From: CBDANW01 sp965197825
GTDB lineage: Bacteria > Acidobacteriota > Vicinamibacteria > Marinacidobacterales > DATDRI01
Assembly (NCBI GenBank): GCA_965197825.1
Contig: CBDANW010000002.1
Coordinates: 868,001 to 932,000, forward strand
Length of the DNA: 64,000 nucleotides
Reading direction: 5' to 3'
Shown: positions 52,422 through 62,536 of the stretch, piece by piece
How positions within the stretch are numbered: position 1 is the stretch's first letter
How the letters are laid out: each line of letters starts with the position of its first letter
Translations under genes and position numbers: made by a program
Notes under the pieces: model-generated
Databases searched by the model: none
What the model saw: only the letters and a program-made list of their open reading frames with translations
What the model was told of the DNA's origin: nothing

Positions 52422-53828
52422 CTAGGAGTCCTTCTTGCGTCCGACCATGTTCTCCGGTCGGACCCACTCGTCGAACTGCTCGGCCGTGACAAGCCCCAAC
52501 TCGAGCGCCGCTTCGCGGAGCGTGGTCCCCTTCTCGTGCGCCAGCTTGGCGATCTTGGCCGACTTGTCGTAGCCGATATGAGGGTTCAATGCCGTTACCA
52601 GCATCAAGGAGTTCTCCAAGTTGTGCTGAATCTTGTCGCGGTTGGCCTCGATACCGATGACGCAGTTCGTACGGAAACTGTCGCAGCCATCGGCGATCAG
52701 GCGGGTGCTCTGTAGAACATTGTGGGCGATGAGCGGCTTGAAAACGTTGAGCTCGAAATTCCCAGAGGCGCCGCCGATATTTACCGCCACATCGTTGCCG
52801 AACACTTGCCCGGCTAGCATGGTCAGCGCCTCGGACTGCGTGGGATTGACCTTACCCGGCATGATGGAGCTTCCCGGCTCGTTGGCCGGAATGACGATCT
52901 CGGAGATGCCGCTGCGCGGCCCGCAGGCCAGCCAACGCACGTCGTTGGCGATCCTCATAAGCGAAGCGGCGACCGTTTTCAAGGCTCCATGACCGTGCAC
53001 CATGGCGTCGTGGGCAGCCAGGGCTTCGAACTTGTTGGGAGCCGTGACGAACGGATGCCCACTCAGCTCGGCTATCTTCTTCGCCGATCGGACGGCGAAC
53101 TCGGGATGTGCGTTGATCCCGGTTCCCACCGCCGTCCCACCGAGAGCCAATTCATAAAGATGAGGAAGAGTCGCTTCGAGATGCTGGACGCCGTGGTCGA
53201 GCTGACTCGCGTAGCCTGAAAATTCCTGCCCTAGCGTGAGTGGCGTCGCATCTTGCAGGTGCGTGCGTCCGATCTTCACGATGTCGCGAAAGGCCTCGGC
53301 TTTCTCCGCCAGCGCATTGCGGAGGGCAGCCACGGAAGGAATGACCCGCGACCTCAGGGCTTCGACCGCAGCCACGTGCATGGCGGTCGGGTAGACGTCG
53401 TTCGAGGATTGGCTCTTGTTCACATCGTCGTTCGGATGAACCAGCCGTTCCTGGCCCCGCGCGCCGCCCAAAATCTCGCTGGCCCGGTTGGCGAGCACCT
53501 CATTGGCGTTCATGTTCGTCTGGGTGCCGCTCCCCGTCTGCCACACGACGAGTGGAAACTCTTCCCCGTGTTGGCCATTCAACACTTCATCCGCAGCGGC
53601 CACGATGGCCTTGCCCTTCTTCTCATCCAGCACGCCGAGCTCCATATTGACCAGGGCAGCCGCCTTCTTCACGAGAACCAGGGCATGGATGAGAGAAGGC
53701 GGCATCTTCTCGGAAGAGATCTTGAAGTTCATCAAGGAACGCTGGGTCTGCGCTCCCCAGAGCCGCTCGGACGGCACTTCGATGAGGCCCAAGCTATCGC
53801 GCTCGGTTCGTGTCATAGTGGAAGTCAT
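52422..53828 (-). CDS. fumC: class II fumarate hydratase
   Basis: A 468-residue enzyme from ATG 53828; an upstream extension of the open frame overlaps the neighbouring gene. Converts fumarate to malate in the TCA cycle. Signature GSSIMPGKVNPTQSE, active-site segments TGSGTQTNMNANEVLANRA, NDDVNKSQSSNDVYPTAMH and GRTHLQDATPLTLGQEFSGY are all visible. It is also an aspartase/fumarase-superfamily member, but unlike the lyases in the CoM array it has the complete FumC pattern. Confidence 0.95.
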   Translation of the reverse strand: MTSTMTRTERDSLGLIEVPSERLWGAQTQRSLMNFKISSEKMPPSLIHALVLVKKAAALVNMELGVLDEKKGKAIVAAADEVLNGQHGEEFPLVVWQTGSGTQTNMNANEVLANRASEILGGARGQERLVHPNDDVNKSQSSNDVYPTAMHVAAVEALRSRVIPSVAALRNALAEKAEAFRDIVKIGRTHLQDATPLTLGQEFSGYASQLDHGVQHLEATLPHLYELALGGTAVGTGINAHPEFAVRSAKKIAELSGHPFVTAPNKFEALAAHDAMVHGHGALKTVAASLMRIANDVRWLACGPRSGISEIVIPANEPGSSIMPGKVNPTQSEALTMLAGQVFGNDVAVNIGGASGNFELNVFKPLIAHNVLQSTRLIADGCDSFRTNCVIGIEANRDKIQHNLENSLMLVTALNPHIGYDKSAKIAKLAHEKGTTLREAALELGLVTAEQFDEWVRPENMVGRKKDS

Positions 53829-53860
53829 TCTATCGTCTCTTTCCTCTGGCTCCGACCGGA

Positions 53861-55252
53861 TTATACCGCCCCCGATGGGTGAGGGTTCTGGCTCGAGGGT
53901 CCGGAAGATCTTCCCCGGCTCCAGAGAGCCTGGACGATCTCTTTGAATTGATCGAGATGCACGTCCATCGCGGCCATCATGTTCTTCAAGATCTTGGCGT
54001 TGAGGGTCGGATTTCTTTCCAGAAACGGCCGTATTTTTTCCTGGGAACAACGATGTAGTCTCCATCCGTTTGGGCGACGGCGGTTACCCTCGAGTTCTTG
54101 ACGCCATGGACCGTCATCTCTCCGAAATGATTGCCAGGTCCAAACTTCCGGAGTCGAATGTCCTTGCCCTCGAGCTTCATTCCAACCCCGATCGTGCCCC
54201 GATGGAGGAGAACCAGTCCCGGGAACGGACTCCCTTCGCGCAAAACGAGCTCACCGGCCTTTGAACGACTTCTTCTCCGCCATGGCAAGAAAACTCCGCA
54301 TCTCGTCGAAAGTGAGGTCCTGAAAAAGAACGCTCCGCTCGAAGAAGCTCATGTCTTCATCCAGAACGACCAGCCCGCCAGGGCTGCTTTGCTCGTCTGC
54401 GACCGAAGGAGAAGGAGGAGGAGGAGCCGCGCTTGGCGCGTGTTTTCCCTCTTTGAGGGCTCGGTAGCGCTCCGATACATCTTCGTAACCCAGATCCATC
54501 TCCAGAATCTTGGAATACATTTGCTTGGCTTCCTCCAGCTGGTTCGACAACTCCTGTAGCCGTGCGACTCGATAGAAGACCGGGGCGTTCTCGGAGCTGA
54601 CCTGGCTGTCCTTGATGATTTCCTTGTACTTCTGAATCGCGAGCTCCGCGAAACCCAGCTCTTCCAGAATGGGACCCAAAAGATCCACCGCTTCCGCGTA
54701 TGAGGGATCGTCCGCATGCACCTTTTGAAGACACTCAAGGGCCTTCTTCTGGTCCCCCCCTTTGACGAAGGCTCGGCCGGCGAGAAAATCTTCCTGTGCC
54801 TTCGCGTAGTTGCGGGCCGCATCCAGCCATTTTTCGGATCTCTCGGACAAAGGGGCCGCTCGGGAATAGGCTCCGCCACGCTCGAACATCTCGGCGCTCA
54901 ACGCGAACTCACCGACGTTGGCATACCACTCCGCGGCGGAATCGAAGGCTCCCGCCTTCTGGTAGTTCTCGGCCGCCTCCTTCTTCATGTCCAAGGTTTC
55001 GAAGACCTGGGCGGCCTTGTAAAAGTCCTTCGTCTGCAGGAACACGTTCGCTAGCGGCTTGGCCAACTCGCCGCGGCCGGCGAAGTTCATCAGTTCATAG
55101 CCGATGTCTTCCTTGGAGCGACGATACATGTTCGCCGCGTCATCCAACTGCTGCTGTTTCAGAGAATCGATGACACCCCGGATCAGGTCTTTCTTGGAAA
55201 CGACGCTTTCCTGCTGGGAAGCGAGTCCCTCTTCGACAGTTTGAAATGGCAT
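53861..55252 (-). CDS. TPR and cyclic-nucleotide-binding domain protein, two frameshifts
   Basis: From ATG 55252: about 300 residues of TPR-like helices (FYKAAQVFETLDMKKEAAEN, AFDSAAEWYANVGEFALSAE), a Pro/Ser-rich linker (APPPPSPSVADEQSSPGG), then a cNMP-binding fold. The latter begins FFERSVLFQDLTFDEMRSFL, shifts frame near 54262 (KSFK to AGELVLREGSPFPGLVLL) and again near 54030 in GGCCGTTTCTGG, continuing ERNPTLNAKILKNMMAAMD to TAA at 53861. Probably a signalling or scaffolding protein. Both frameshifts are one base, near short homopolymers. Confidence 0.82.
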
Positions 55253-55357
55253 GGACCTTCTCCTTTATCCGCTAGGGCCGCTGGTTTTCGGCGCACGTGA
55301 AGAGGGAATGTTAGTTCGAACGTGCTGGGCAAGCAACCCGCGCTAGAAACGACGGGG

Positions 55358-57499
55358 TTATCGCTCCCCACCCAGAGTCCGGAGCAGGAACGCGTAGACG
55401 TCGGCGGCTTCCTCGATCACCTTGGAGGTCGGTTTTCCGCCGCCATGTCCGGCCTTCGTCTCCACCCGAAGCAGGATGGGATGCTTCCCGGAGTCGGCCG
55501 CCTGCAGTGTCGCCACGAACTTCTTGCCGTGTGCGGGCACGACCCGATCGTCGGTGTCCGCGGTGGTCACCAGGGTCGGTGGATAGGTGCCTCCCGGCCT
55601 CACGTTGTGGAGAGGCGAGTAGGCATAAAGGAAACGGAAATGCTCCGGGCTCTCCTCGGCGTTTCCGTACTCCGGTACCCAATAACGCCCTACCGTCCAT
55701 CGGTGATAGCGCAGCATGTCGGTCACCGGCACCGCGGCCACGACAGCGCCGAAAAGCTCCGGCCGCTGCAGCAGACACGCAGTGACGAGAAGGCCCCCAT
55801 TCGAGCCTCCCATGATCCCGAGCCGGGACCGGCTGGTGTACTTCGCGTCGATGAGCCCTTCCGCGGCGGCAATGAAATCGTCGAAGACGTTCTGCTTCCG
55901 ATCCAGCATCCCTGCCTGGTGCCATTCTTCCCCGTACTCGTTTCCCCCGCGTAGGTTGGCGACCGCGTACACGCCTCCCCGCTCCAACCAGATGAGCCGA
56001 GATACCGAGAAGCTCGGCGTCAGGCTGATGTTGAATCCCCCGTATCCGTAGAGAATCGTCGGGTTCTCACCGTTCAACTCGAGACCGCGCCGGTGAGTCA
56101 CGAACATCGATACTTGCGTCCCGTCCTTCGAGAAGTAGAAAACTTGCTTCGTTTCATATGCCGAGGGATCGAAGTCGATTTCCGGTTGACGGAACAGTCC
56201 GAGTGCCTTCTCTTCGAAGTCGTAGCGAAGTATGGCCGTTGGATACACGAAAGACGTAAAGGCAAAAAACATCTCCGTGTCGTCGGGTTCGCCCGTGACT
56301 CCCGCGATGGATCCCAGGGTAGGAAGCTCGAGCTCGTTTAGAAACTCTCCTTCCATGGAGTACAGGCGTAAGTCTTCGTGCGCATTGTGCATGTACTGAA
56401 CGACGAACTGATGATTCACGATGGAAGCCGATCCGATGACATCCTCGCCCTGCGGCAGAATCGTCACCCAGTTGCTGCGGCCAGCGTTCTCCAGATCGAT
56501 GGCGATGATACGGCCGCGTGGCGCTTCGAGATCGGTGACAAAGTAGAACGTCGAGCCATCACTGCCGATGGGCTGGTATTTCGACTCCCCCACCTCAAGC
56601 AAGCGAACAAAGTCGCCGTCATCTTCCACCTTGCGAACGTAGATCCCGTTTCGGTCGTCGGTTCCGTGATAGACGTACAGGACAAGATACGCCCCGTCGT
56701 CCGTAATGAAAGGCTGGAACCCCAGCTCTTTCTTCTCGGGCATCTCGAAGGTGAGGACGTCTTCTTCTTGAGGGCTCCCCAGTCGATGCCAATAGACACG
56801 GCTGTAGTTGTTTTGATCTTCGGGTGGCACGGTGCCCGGCGTGGGGAATCGATTGTAGAAGAACCCACTGTTGTCGTGCTTCCATGCGATCCCGGAGAAC
56901 TTGGCCCATTGAATGACCTCGTCAAAGTCGTCTCCGCGATCGATCCGGCGGATTCGAATCTCCTGCCAATCGCTGCCGCTCTGTGAGAGCCCATAAGCCA
57001 GCAGCGTTCCGTCCTCGCTGAACGCTCGGTTCGTGATCGCCGTGGTGCCGTCCTCACTCAGCCGGTTCGGATCGATGATCTCGATCGGCTCTCCTTCCAA
57101 CTCTTGGACCATATAAAGGACAGCCTGATCCTGTAGGCCATCGTTTTTCGAAAAGAAGTAGCGGTCGCCCTTCTTCCGCGGAGGCCCGTACTTCGGATAG
57201 TCCCAGAGCTCGGTGAGCCGGGCTTCGATTTCCTGCCGGGCAGAACGACTGTCGATATACTCCCGAGTGATTCTGTTCTGGGCTTCGACCCAGGCAAGGG
57301 TTTCGGCAGCGTCGGGATCCTCCATCCAACGGTAGGGGTCTGGGACCTTCGTCCCATGATAGTCCTCGACGACGTCGGCTTTGCGCGCCTCGGGATAGTT
57401 CCATTTCTTGGATTCGTTCTGCTCCGGGTAGCTTTCCGAGCTCGCCAGCGCGAGCGCGAGCAACGCCGCCACCAGCATCACAAGTACTAGGACTTTCAT
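55358..57499 (-). CDS. prolyl oligopeptidase family serine peptidase
   Basis: A 713-residue protein from ATG 57499, chosen because it gives a clean signal peptide (VLVLVMLVAALLALALASSE). N-terminal segment PEARKADVVEDYHGTKVPDP, YRWMEDPDAAETLAWVEAQN, a seven-bladed propeller, then the catalytic domain: IMGGSNGGLLVTACLLQRPE (Ser), VTTADTDDRVVPAHG (Asp) and ETKAGHGGGKPTSK (His). Length and order are typical of exported prolyl oligopeptidases, which cut short peptides after Pro. Confidence 0.94.
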   Translation of the reverse strand: MKVLVLVMLVAALLALALASSESYPEQNESKKWNYPEARKADVVEDYHGTKVPDPYRWMEDPDAAETLAWVEAQNRITREYIDSRSARQEIEARLTELWDYPKYGPPRKKGDRYFFSKNDGLQDQAVLYMVQELEGEPIEIIDPNRLSEDGTTAITNRAFSEDGTLLAYGLSQSGSDWQEIRIRRIDRGDDFDEVIQWAKFSGIAWKHDNSGFFYNRFPTPGTVPPEDQNNYSRVYWHRLGSPQEEDVLTFEMPEKKELGFQPFITDDGAYLVLYVYHGTDDRNGIYVRKVEDDGDFVRLLEVGESKYQPIGSDGSTFYFVTDLEAPRGRIIAIDLENAGRSNWVTILPQGEDVIGSASIVNHQFVVQYMHNAHEDLRLYSMEGEFLNELELPTLGSIAGVTGEPDDTEMFFAFTSFVYPTAILRYDFEEKALGLFRQPEIDFDPSAYETKQVFYFSKDGTQVSMFVTHRRGLELNGENPTILYGYGGFNISLTPSFSVSRLIWLERGGVYAVANLRGGNEYGEEWHQAGMLDRKQNVFDDFIAAAEGLIDAKYTSRSRLGIMGGSNGGLLVTACLLQRPELFGAVVAAVPVTDMLRYHRWTVGRYWVPEYGNAEESPEHFRFLYAYSPLHNVRPGGTYPPTLVTTADTDDRVVPAHGKKFVATLQAADSGKHPILLRVETKAGHGGGKPTSKVIEEAADVYAFLLRTLGGER

Positions 57500-57579
57500 G
57501 GGCCGCCCCCCCTTCTCTTCCATTGCTCCTGAGTCATTATCCCGCTTCATCTTGCTTCCGGCCAGGAGTTTCCAGGACC

Positions 57580-58024
57580 AGAGTGTTTCGCGGAGGATGA
57601 CGCTCTATTCCTCGGAAGAAACTCACTCGTCGGTGGTGAAAGCGGTGGAGATCTTGGTCCTGGGAAGCGAATCCTTTCGGCGAGTCGCGGTGCGTGATGA
57701 TTACTCTGTGAACGCCGGTGCGCTCGCGGCGGCGATCGATGCGGATCGGAACGCTGGTCATAACCCGTTCTGTGTGATCGGGAACGCCGGTACCATCAAC
57801 GCCGGAGCTTGTGACGATCTCGACCAGTTGGCCGATCTCTGCCAGAAAGAAAACCTGTGGCTTCACGTGGACGGGGCCCTTGGCGCCCTCGCCGCGCTTT
57901 CTCCCCACCTCAAAGACCGGGTCAAGGGGATGGAGCGCGCCGACTCGGTCGCTTTCGATCTGCACAAGTGGATGTACATGCCCTACGACGTGGGCTGCAC
58001 GCTAGTACGGAACGAAGCCACGCA
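57580..58024 (+). pseudogene. PLP-dependent aromatic-amino-acid decarboxylase-type fragment
   Basis: An internal piece of a group II decarboxylase: MTLYSSEETHSSVVKAVEIL, IGNAGTINAGACDDLDQLAD, LWLHVDGALGALAALSPHLK and AFDLHKWMYMPYDVGCTL, which includes the PLP Lys. The N-terminal ~150 residues and the C-terminus are missing. The right break coincides exactly with the left end of the IS256 element at 58025. The left break lies near the divergent peptidase gene. Confidence 0.82.
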
Positions 58025-59128
58025 GGGGATGTCCCGCCGGATGTTGAATTTGGGGTAGCGGCGGCTCCTTGGCCGGCCTAAGAATAGGTCTGCCAATAAA
58101 CCGTCTCCAGAGGGGGACAAGGAGCCACCAATGCCTAGGAAATCGAAGAAGCCAGTAAGAAAGCAAACGCACTCGCCTACGGGCAAGGTAGTTGGCCAAG
58201 TCGGTCAGATACTGCTACCGATGATAGCTGGGATCGCGGCCACGAAGGCGGATCTGACGGAATGGGTGTACGAGCAAGGACTGACAGCTCTGCACCTACT
58301 GCTCAGAGAGGACGCCGAGGAGATCGCGGGGCTCAAGGGCAAGCACGAGAAGGAGCGAACTCATAACCACTGTGGGAGCACGAACGGAGAGCTGAGCTTC
58401 GGTGGTCGTCGCATCCAAGTGTCGCGACCTCGAGTTCGCTCGAAGTCGGGCGAGGAGGCGTCGCTTCCACACTTCGAAGCCTTCCGCGAAGAAGACCCGC
58501 TTCCAGAGCGAGTATTGAATCAGATCTTGGTGGGGGTATCGACCCGAAATTACGAATCGAGTCTGGACAAACCCGCGGCCAAGTTGAAGTCTCGTGGCAC
58601 GAGTAAGAGTGCCGCCAGCCGTCACCTCGTGAGCCAGACGACTAAGAAGCTCGAGGAATACCTGTCTCGGCGGCTAGAGGAGTTCGAGCTTGCGGCACTG
58701 ATGCTGGATGGCCTTGAGGTGGCCGGACAGACCGTCGTCGTAACTCTCGGTATCACAATAGATGGAACGAAGGTGCCCCTGGGTATATGGCTGGGCTCGA
58801 CGGAGAACTCTCGGGTGTGCACCGCGATGTTGCAGGACCTTCTCGAGCGAGGCTTGCGCGTCGATGAGTCGATTCTCTGCGTAGTGGACGGAGGCAAAGG
58901 CATCCGCAAGGCACTCGTCGACGTTTTGGGGGACCTCGCGGTCATCCAAAGGTGCCAGATCCATAAACTCCGGAATCTTCGCTCGTACCTTCCCAAGTCT
59001 CGTCACGCCTACGTGCTCCAGACGATGAAGGAAGCCTACAAGTGCAAGAGTGCCGACAAGGCGCGCAAGCGACTTCAGGCATTGGTGTCGTGGCTCGAGC
59101 GAAACGGCTACGACGAAGCTGCCGGATG
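58025..59128 (+). mobile_element. IS256-family element, left two-thirds
   Basis: Begins with terminal repeat GGGGATGTCCCGCCGGATG (58025), followed by the transposase leader and gene. Native IS sequence ends at 59128 (GCTGCCGGA), where a TPR/IPT gene fragment starts. Together with the right-end fragment at 1588-2374 it would reconstitute an element of about 1.47 kb. Confidence 0.82.
58131..59128 (+). pseudogene. IS256-family transposase, C-terminus missing
   Basis: ATG 58131 follows ACAAGGAGCCACCA. The N-terminal region KSKKPVRKQTHSPTGKVVGQ and LLREDAEEIAGLKGKHEKER is intact, then RGGRRIQVSRPRVRS-type GGRRIQVSRPRVRSKSG, LMLDGLEVAGQTVVV (first Asp) and VVDGGKGIRKALVDVL (second Asp). After DEAAG the frame runs into foreign sequence, so the third catalytic residue (present in the copy at 1588) is missing. 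Confidence 0.85.
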
Positions 59129-60117
59129 TGACCATCGATCCGAAAAAGCCGGAATCACAAAGGGCGAAACGCTACTTTCTTGGAGCGTTTGGGGCAAGCC
59201 GAAGACGCCGAAGTGGCCTATAAGGCGGCGGTTTGAAGCCGCGAAGATCAATCCGGATATTGCGCCAGAGTATTACACCGGCCTACGGCCGCTTCTTGGC
59301 TTCGCAGAAGGGTCGCTCCGAAGAAGCCATCGATCAATTCGAATTGGCGCAAATGGTGCGCGGCGAAGACCCGGCATTGCAAAAAGAGATCGCTTCGCTC
59401 TATAGCCGCATCGCGGCCGCCATCACCGGCACCGACGACGCCGGAAACGTCTCGGTCATGAGCAACATCGTCGTGGTCACGACGGCGTCAAACATTCCGA
59501 CGATTCTCACGATCGACGGCAAGGCGCTCAACCCGCCGGCCCCGACCATCCCGAACCCAGTTGTCGAAACAGTGCTCACGCCCGGCACCTCGATCGTGAT
59601 AACCGGGACCGGCTTCAACAATCCTCTTTTGAACCTCTTCACCGCATCGGGGAACCTGGGACCGATCGTACCGACCAGCTTTACATCTGAGAGCATCACG
59701 TTGGACGTGCCGGCAGGCGCGACCACAGGGCCGGGCTCTCTCCAAGTCGTCAACAGTCCCTACACGGGCAACGTATTGTCAGACGCGGTGTCGGTGGTCA
59801 TCGGCTCGCAGGTCTCGGTCACCAATGTCTCTCAAGTGGGAAGCACGATCACCGTCACGGGGACGGGGTTCTCTACGCTATCGGTCATCAATTTCTTCAA
59901 CCTCCAGGGGGGGGTGACAGTCGTCAACCTCGGTGGGATCGATGGTTCCGGCCCGATTATTCCACTCAACTTCGTCAACGAAACGGAGTTCAGCTTCACC
60001 GTGCCGGCAGGAGCGCAGTCGGGACCGGCCTACGTTCACGTTGTGAATCCACCCTACATCCCCTTTTCTTCGAGCGGAAATGATCCCGGTGGTGCTTTCA
60101 CCTTGGTGGTTCCTTGA
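59129..60117 (+). pseudogene. TPR and IPT/TIG-repeat protein, C-terminal fragment
   Basis: The first ~70 codons read in shifting frames as TPR helices (LERLGQAEDAEVAYKAAV, then YGRFLASQKGRSEEAIDQFE and LAQMVRGEDPALQKEIASLY). The frame then stays open through two IPT/TIG-like Ig domains (TPGTSIVITGTGFNNPLLNL, VGSTITVTGTGFSTLSVINF) to TGA 60115. The N-terminus was removed at the IS256 junction. Probably a former surface or periplasmic protein. Confidence 0.72.
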
Positions 60118-60297
60118 TGAGCCAGCTCGAGCCGACTGTTGAAACACCGGTTGGGAGGCGTTCATGAAACGCGGACGGTGGATCCACGCGTCGTCACCGG
60201 TTAGGGAGACGGAAGGTGGTGGCCGTCATCTCTCGCGTGACTCCGTCACCTTAACAACCGAGCTCGGGCCCACCGGCCCTCTCGCGCAAATTTGCGC
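60118..60297. other. short intergenic stretch between convergent genes
   Basis: No gene seen. It contains GCGCAAATTTGCGC (60284-60297), a perfect 14-base palindrome at the end of the CmcI-like gene, which might act as part of a terminator. Confidence 0.4.
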
Positions 60298-61023
60298 CTA
60301 GGTCACTCGTTTGAGAAACCCAATGGGGTTCATGGTAAAGAGGAAGCGCTCGCGGCTGGAATCAACTTCGAAGTCCTTCGTTTCGCCGAGGAAGCGATGA
60401 AGTGCCTCCATCGGGCCGGCACCATAGTCCGGCAAAACCGGATGCCCGTTCACGTTCGTGTCCTGAACGATGAGGTAGCTTCCCTTGTTGATCATCGGAC
60501 CGTAGGCCTTCAGCTCCTGGTAGACGTGCCTTTCACGATGATCCGAGTCGAGGATCACAAGGACCTTCTTACCCCGAACCCTCTCGGCTAGCTCTGCGAC
60601 GAGCTCCGGATCGGTAGAGCTCGCCTGCCGGAACTCCACTCGCTCCTTCTATATGGCGAGCTGGGTCACGGGCTCGGGAACCTCGTTGATGTCGATGGTG
60701 ATGACTTTCCCCTCCGGGTTGACTTCCTTCAGGATCATCGCCCACAGGCAGGCACTCCCCCCGTGCCGGGTGCCGGTCTCGATGATGAAATCGGGCACCA
60801 CCTCCGCGATGATCTCCTGGGTGATCCATACATCGTTGGGGTTTTGCAGCGTTTCGATCCCGAGCCACTTGCTCTTATGCTAGGTGTTGGGCCCGTTGTA
60901 GAAAATCTTATGGAATCGGTCGATGACTCCCGCATCGCTTATCTGGGGCGGCGGCACCGGCTGCGAGCACGCACACAAGATGTTGACGCAGCCGATGGCA
61001 ACCAGGAACACAAGATGTCGCAT
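60298..61023 (-). pseudogene. CmcI-like (cephalosporin hydroxylase / rhamnosyl O-methyltransferase) lipoprotein with two in-frame TAG codons
   Basis: From ATG 61023: lipoprotein-type signal (LVFLVAIGCVNILCACSQ), then IDRFHKIFYNGPNT-TAG-HKSKWLGIETLQNPND, VWITQEIIAEVVPDFIIETG, TRHGGSACLWAMILKEVNPE (SAM loop), VTQLAI-TAG-KERVEFRQASSTDPEL and VLVILDSDHRERHVYQELKA (Asp-His metal region) to the stop at 60298. One frame holds throughout, so the two TAGs (about 60887 and 60651) are substitutions. Both sit where Trp (TGG) would be acceptable. Confidence 0.75.
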
Positions 61024-61095
61024 ATTCCTTCCCCTCACATGCTCTGCAACATTAGAAGACGGTGATTCTATATCAACACTATATAATACCGGTCC

Positions 61096-62457
61096 ATGTG
61101 TGCATCGAAGCTCGTTCGCCGCATCGGCACGGTGACGGCCACCGCTATTGTCGTTTCCAGCATGATGGGGACGGGTATTTTCACGACGACTGGATTTCTC
61201 GCCGGCGATTTGGGTTCGCCGTTGCTCATCCTATCCATCTGGATCGTGGGAGGCTTCATCGCGCTGGCGGGAGCGCTCTCCTACGTGGAGCTGGCGTTGA
61301 ACTTTCCGCGTTCTGGGGGCGAGTACGTTTATCTTTCGGAAGCATGGGGTCCGGCATGGGGTTTCATCGACGGGTGGGTAAGCTTCTTCGCGGGCTTCGC
61401 CGCTCCCGTTGCCGCCGCGACGTTGGCCATCTCGGCCTACCTCGGCTTGAGCAACGACGGTTTCGCTCTCGAAGCCGGTCCCCTGACCGTTCACCTGGCA
61501 CCGGCGCAACTCACCGCATGCACCATCGTCATCGTCTTCACGGCGCTCAACTTTCTCGGGGCTCAGGTCGTGGGAAAACTTCAGAACACGCTGACCGCCA
61601 TCAAGCTCGCCGTGGTCGCCGGTTTCTTGCTACTGGGATCCGTGATGGGCAGCGGCGACGCCGCGAACTTCACCCAACACGCGGAGCGCACATCCACGCT
61701 GCCTCTCTTCGAGCAGTTAGCCGTCAGCTTGATCTTCGTCCTGTTCGCCTACAGCGGATGGAATGCCGCGGTCTACATCGCCGAGGAGGTCAAGGATCCG
61801 GAGAGAACTTTCCCCGTCGCCCTAGCCGCCGGAACGACACTCGTCATCATCCTGTACTTCGCCCTGAATATTCTCTTCGTCTACGGCGCTCCGCTCGAGC
61901 AACTGAAGGGAGTCATCGCGGTGGGCGCCGCGGTTGCGGGGTCTCTCTTCGGCGCCGGAACGGCGCGCTGGTTCAGCCTGGCCATGGCGTTCTCACTTCT
62001 GGCAACGGTCAATGCCATGTGCCTCGTGGGCCCCCGAGTCTATTACGCCATGGCGCAAGACCGCGCCTTCTTCCCGATGGCCGCGCGCATTCACCCGAGG
62101 TGGAAGAGTCCCTGGATAGCTGTGCTGATGCAGGGTTGCGCGAGCGTCCTTCTCATCGTCCTGCCGACCTTCCGGGGCCTGATCGTCTACATCGGGTTTA
62201 CCCTCTACCTGTTCACCGCGCTATCGGTCCTGGCCCTTTTCAAATTTAGGCGCCGCCCCAACTGGAAGAGGTTCGCGTGGCTCGACCGAACGTATCCTTC
62301 CGTCCCCATCCTCTATGTGTTGATGAGCGTTTGGATCCTAGTTTTTTCCATCAAGGGTGCACCTCTCCCGTCCAGTTTCGCCCTCCTTACGGTCTTCGGG
62401 GGAGCCCTGGTCTATCACTTCTATATTTCCCGACAGCGAGTCAACACGGGGAAATGA
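61096..62457 (+). CDS. APC-family amino acid permease
   Basis: A 453-residue protein with about 12 helices. Unwound-helix motif SSMMGTGIFTTTGFLAGDLG, GGFIALAGALSYVELALNFP, RSGGEYVYLSEAWGPAWGFI and LIFVLFAYSGWNAAVYIAEE are standard APC features. It exchanges or imports amino acids across the cytoplasmic membrane. Divergent from the CmcI-like gene. Confidence 0.93.
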   Translation: MCASKLVRRIGTVTATAIVVSSMMGTGIFTTTGFLAGDLGSPLLILSIWIVGGFIALAGALSYVELALNFPRSGGEYVYLSEAWGPAWGFIDGWVSFFAGFAAPVAAATLAISAYLGLSNDGFALEAGPLTVHLAPAQLTACTIVIVFTALNFLGAQVVGKLQNTLTAIKLAVVAGFLLLGSVMGSGDAANFTQHAERTSTLPLFEQLAVSLIFVLFAYSGWNAAVYIAEEVKDPERTFPVALAAGTTLVIILYFALNILFVYGAPLEQLKGVIAVGAAVAGSLFGAGTARWFSLAMAFSLLATVNAMCLVGPRVYYAMAQDRAFFPMAARIHPRWKSPWIAVLMQGCASVLLIVLPTFRGLIVYIGFTLYLFTALSVLALFKFRRRPNWKRFAWLDRTYPSVPILYVLMSVWILVFSIKGAPLPSSFALLTVFGGALVYHFYISRQRVNTGK

Positions 62458-62536
62458 CCTCGCCACCGAACGTCGTGGTGATGTTTTTGAGGAAGCCGGC
62501 TACCATCCGCTGTGATCAGGCCCGGCCCCCGCGCCG

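Noticed and set aside
52422..53828. fumC as part of the CoM pathway
   Set aside because: It is 13 kb from the array, on the other strand, and has the full class II fumarase signature.
53829..54065. Upstream extension of the fumC frame
   Set aside because: It overlaps the end of the TPR/cNMP-binding gene and is not conserved FumC sequence; ATG 53828 gives the normal length.
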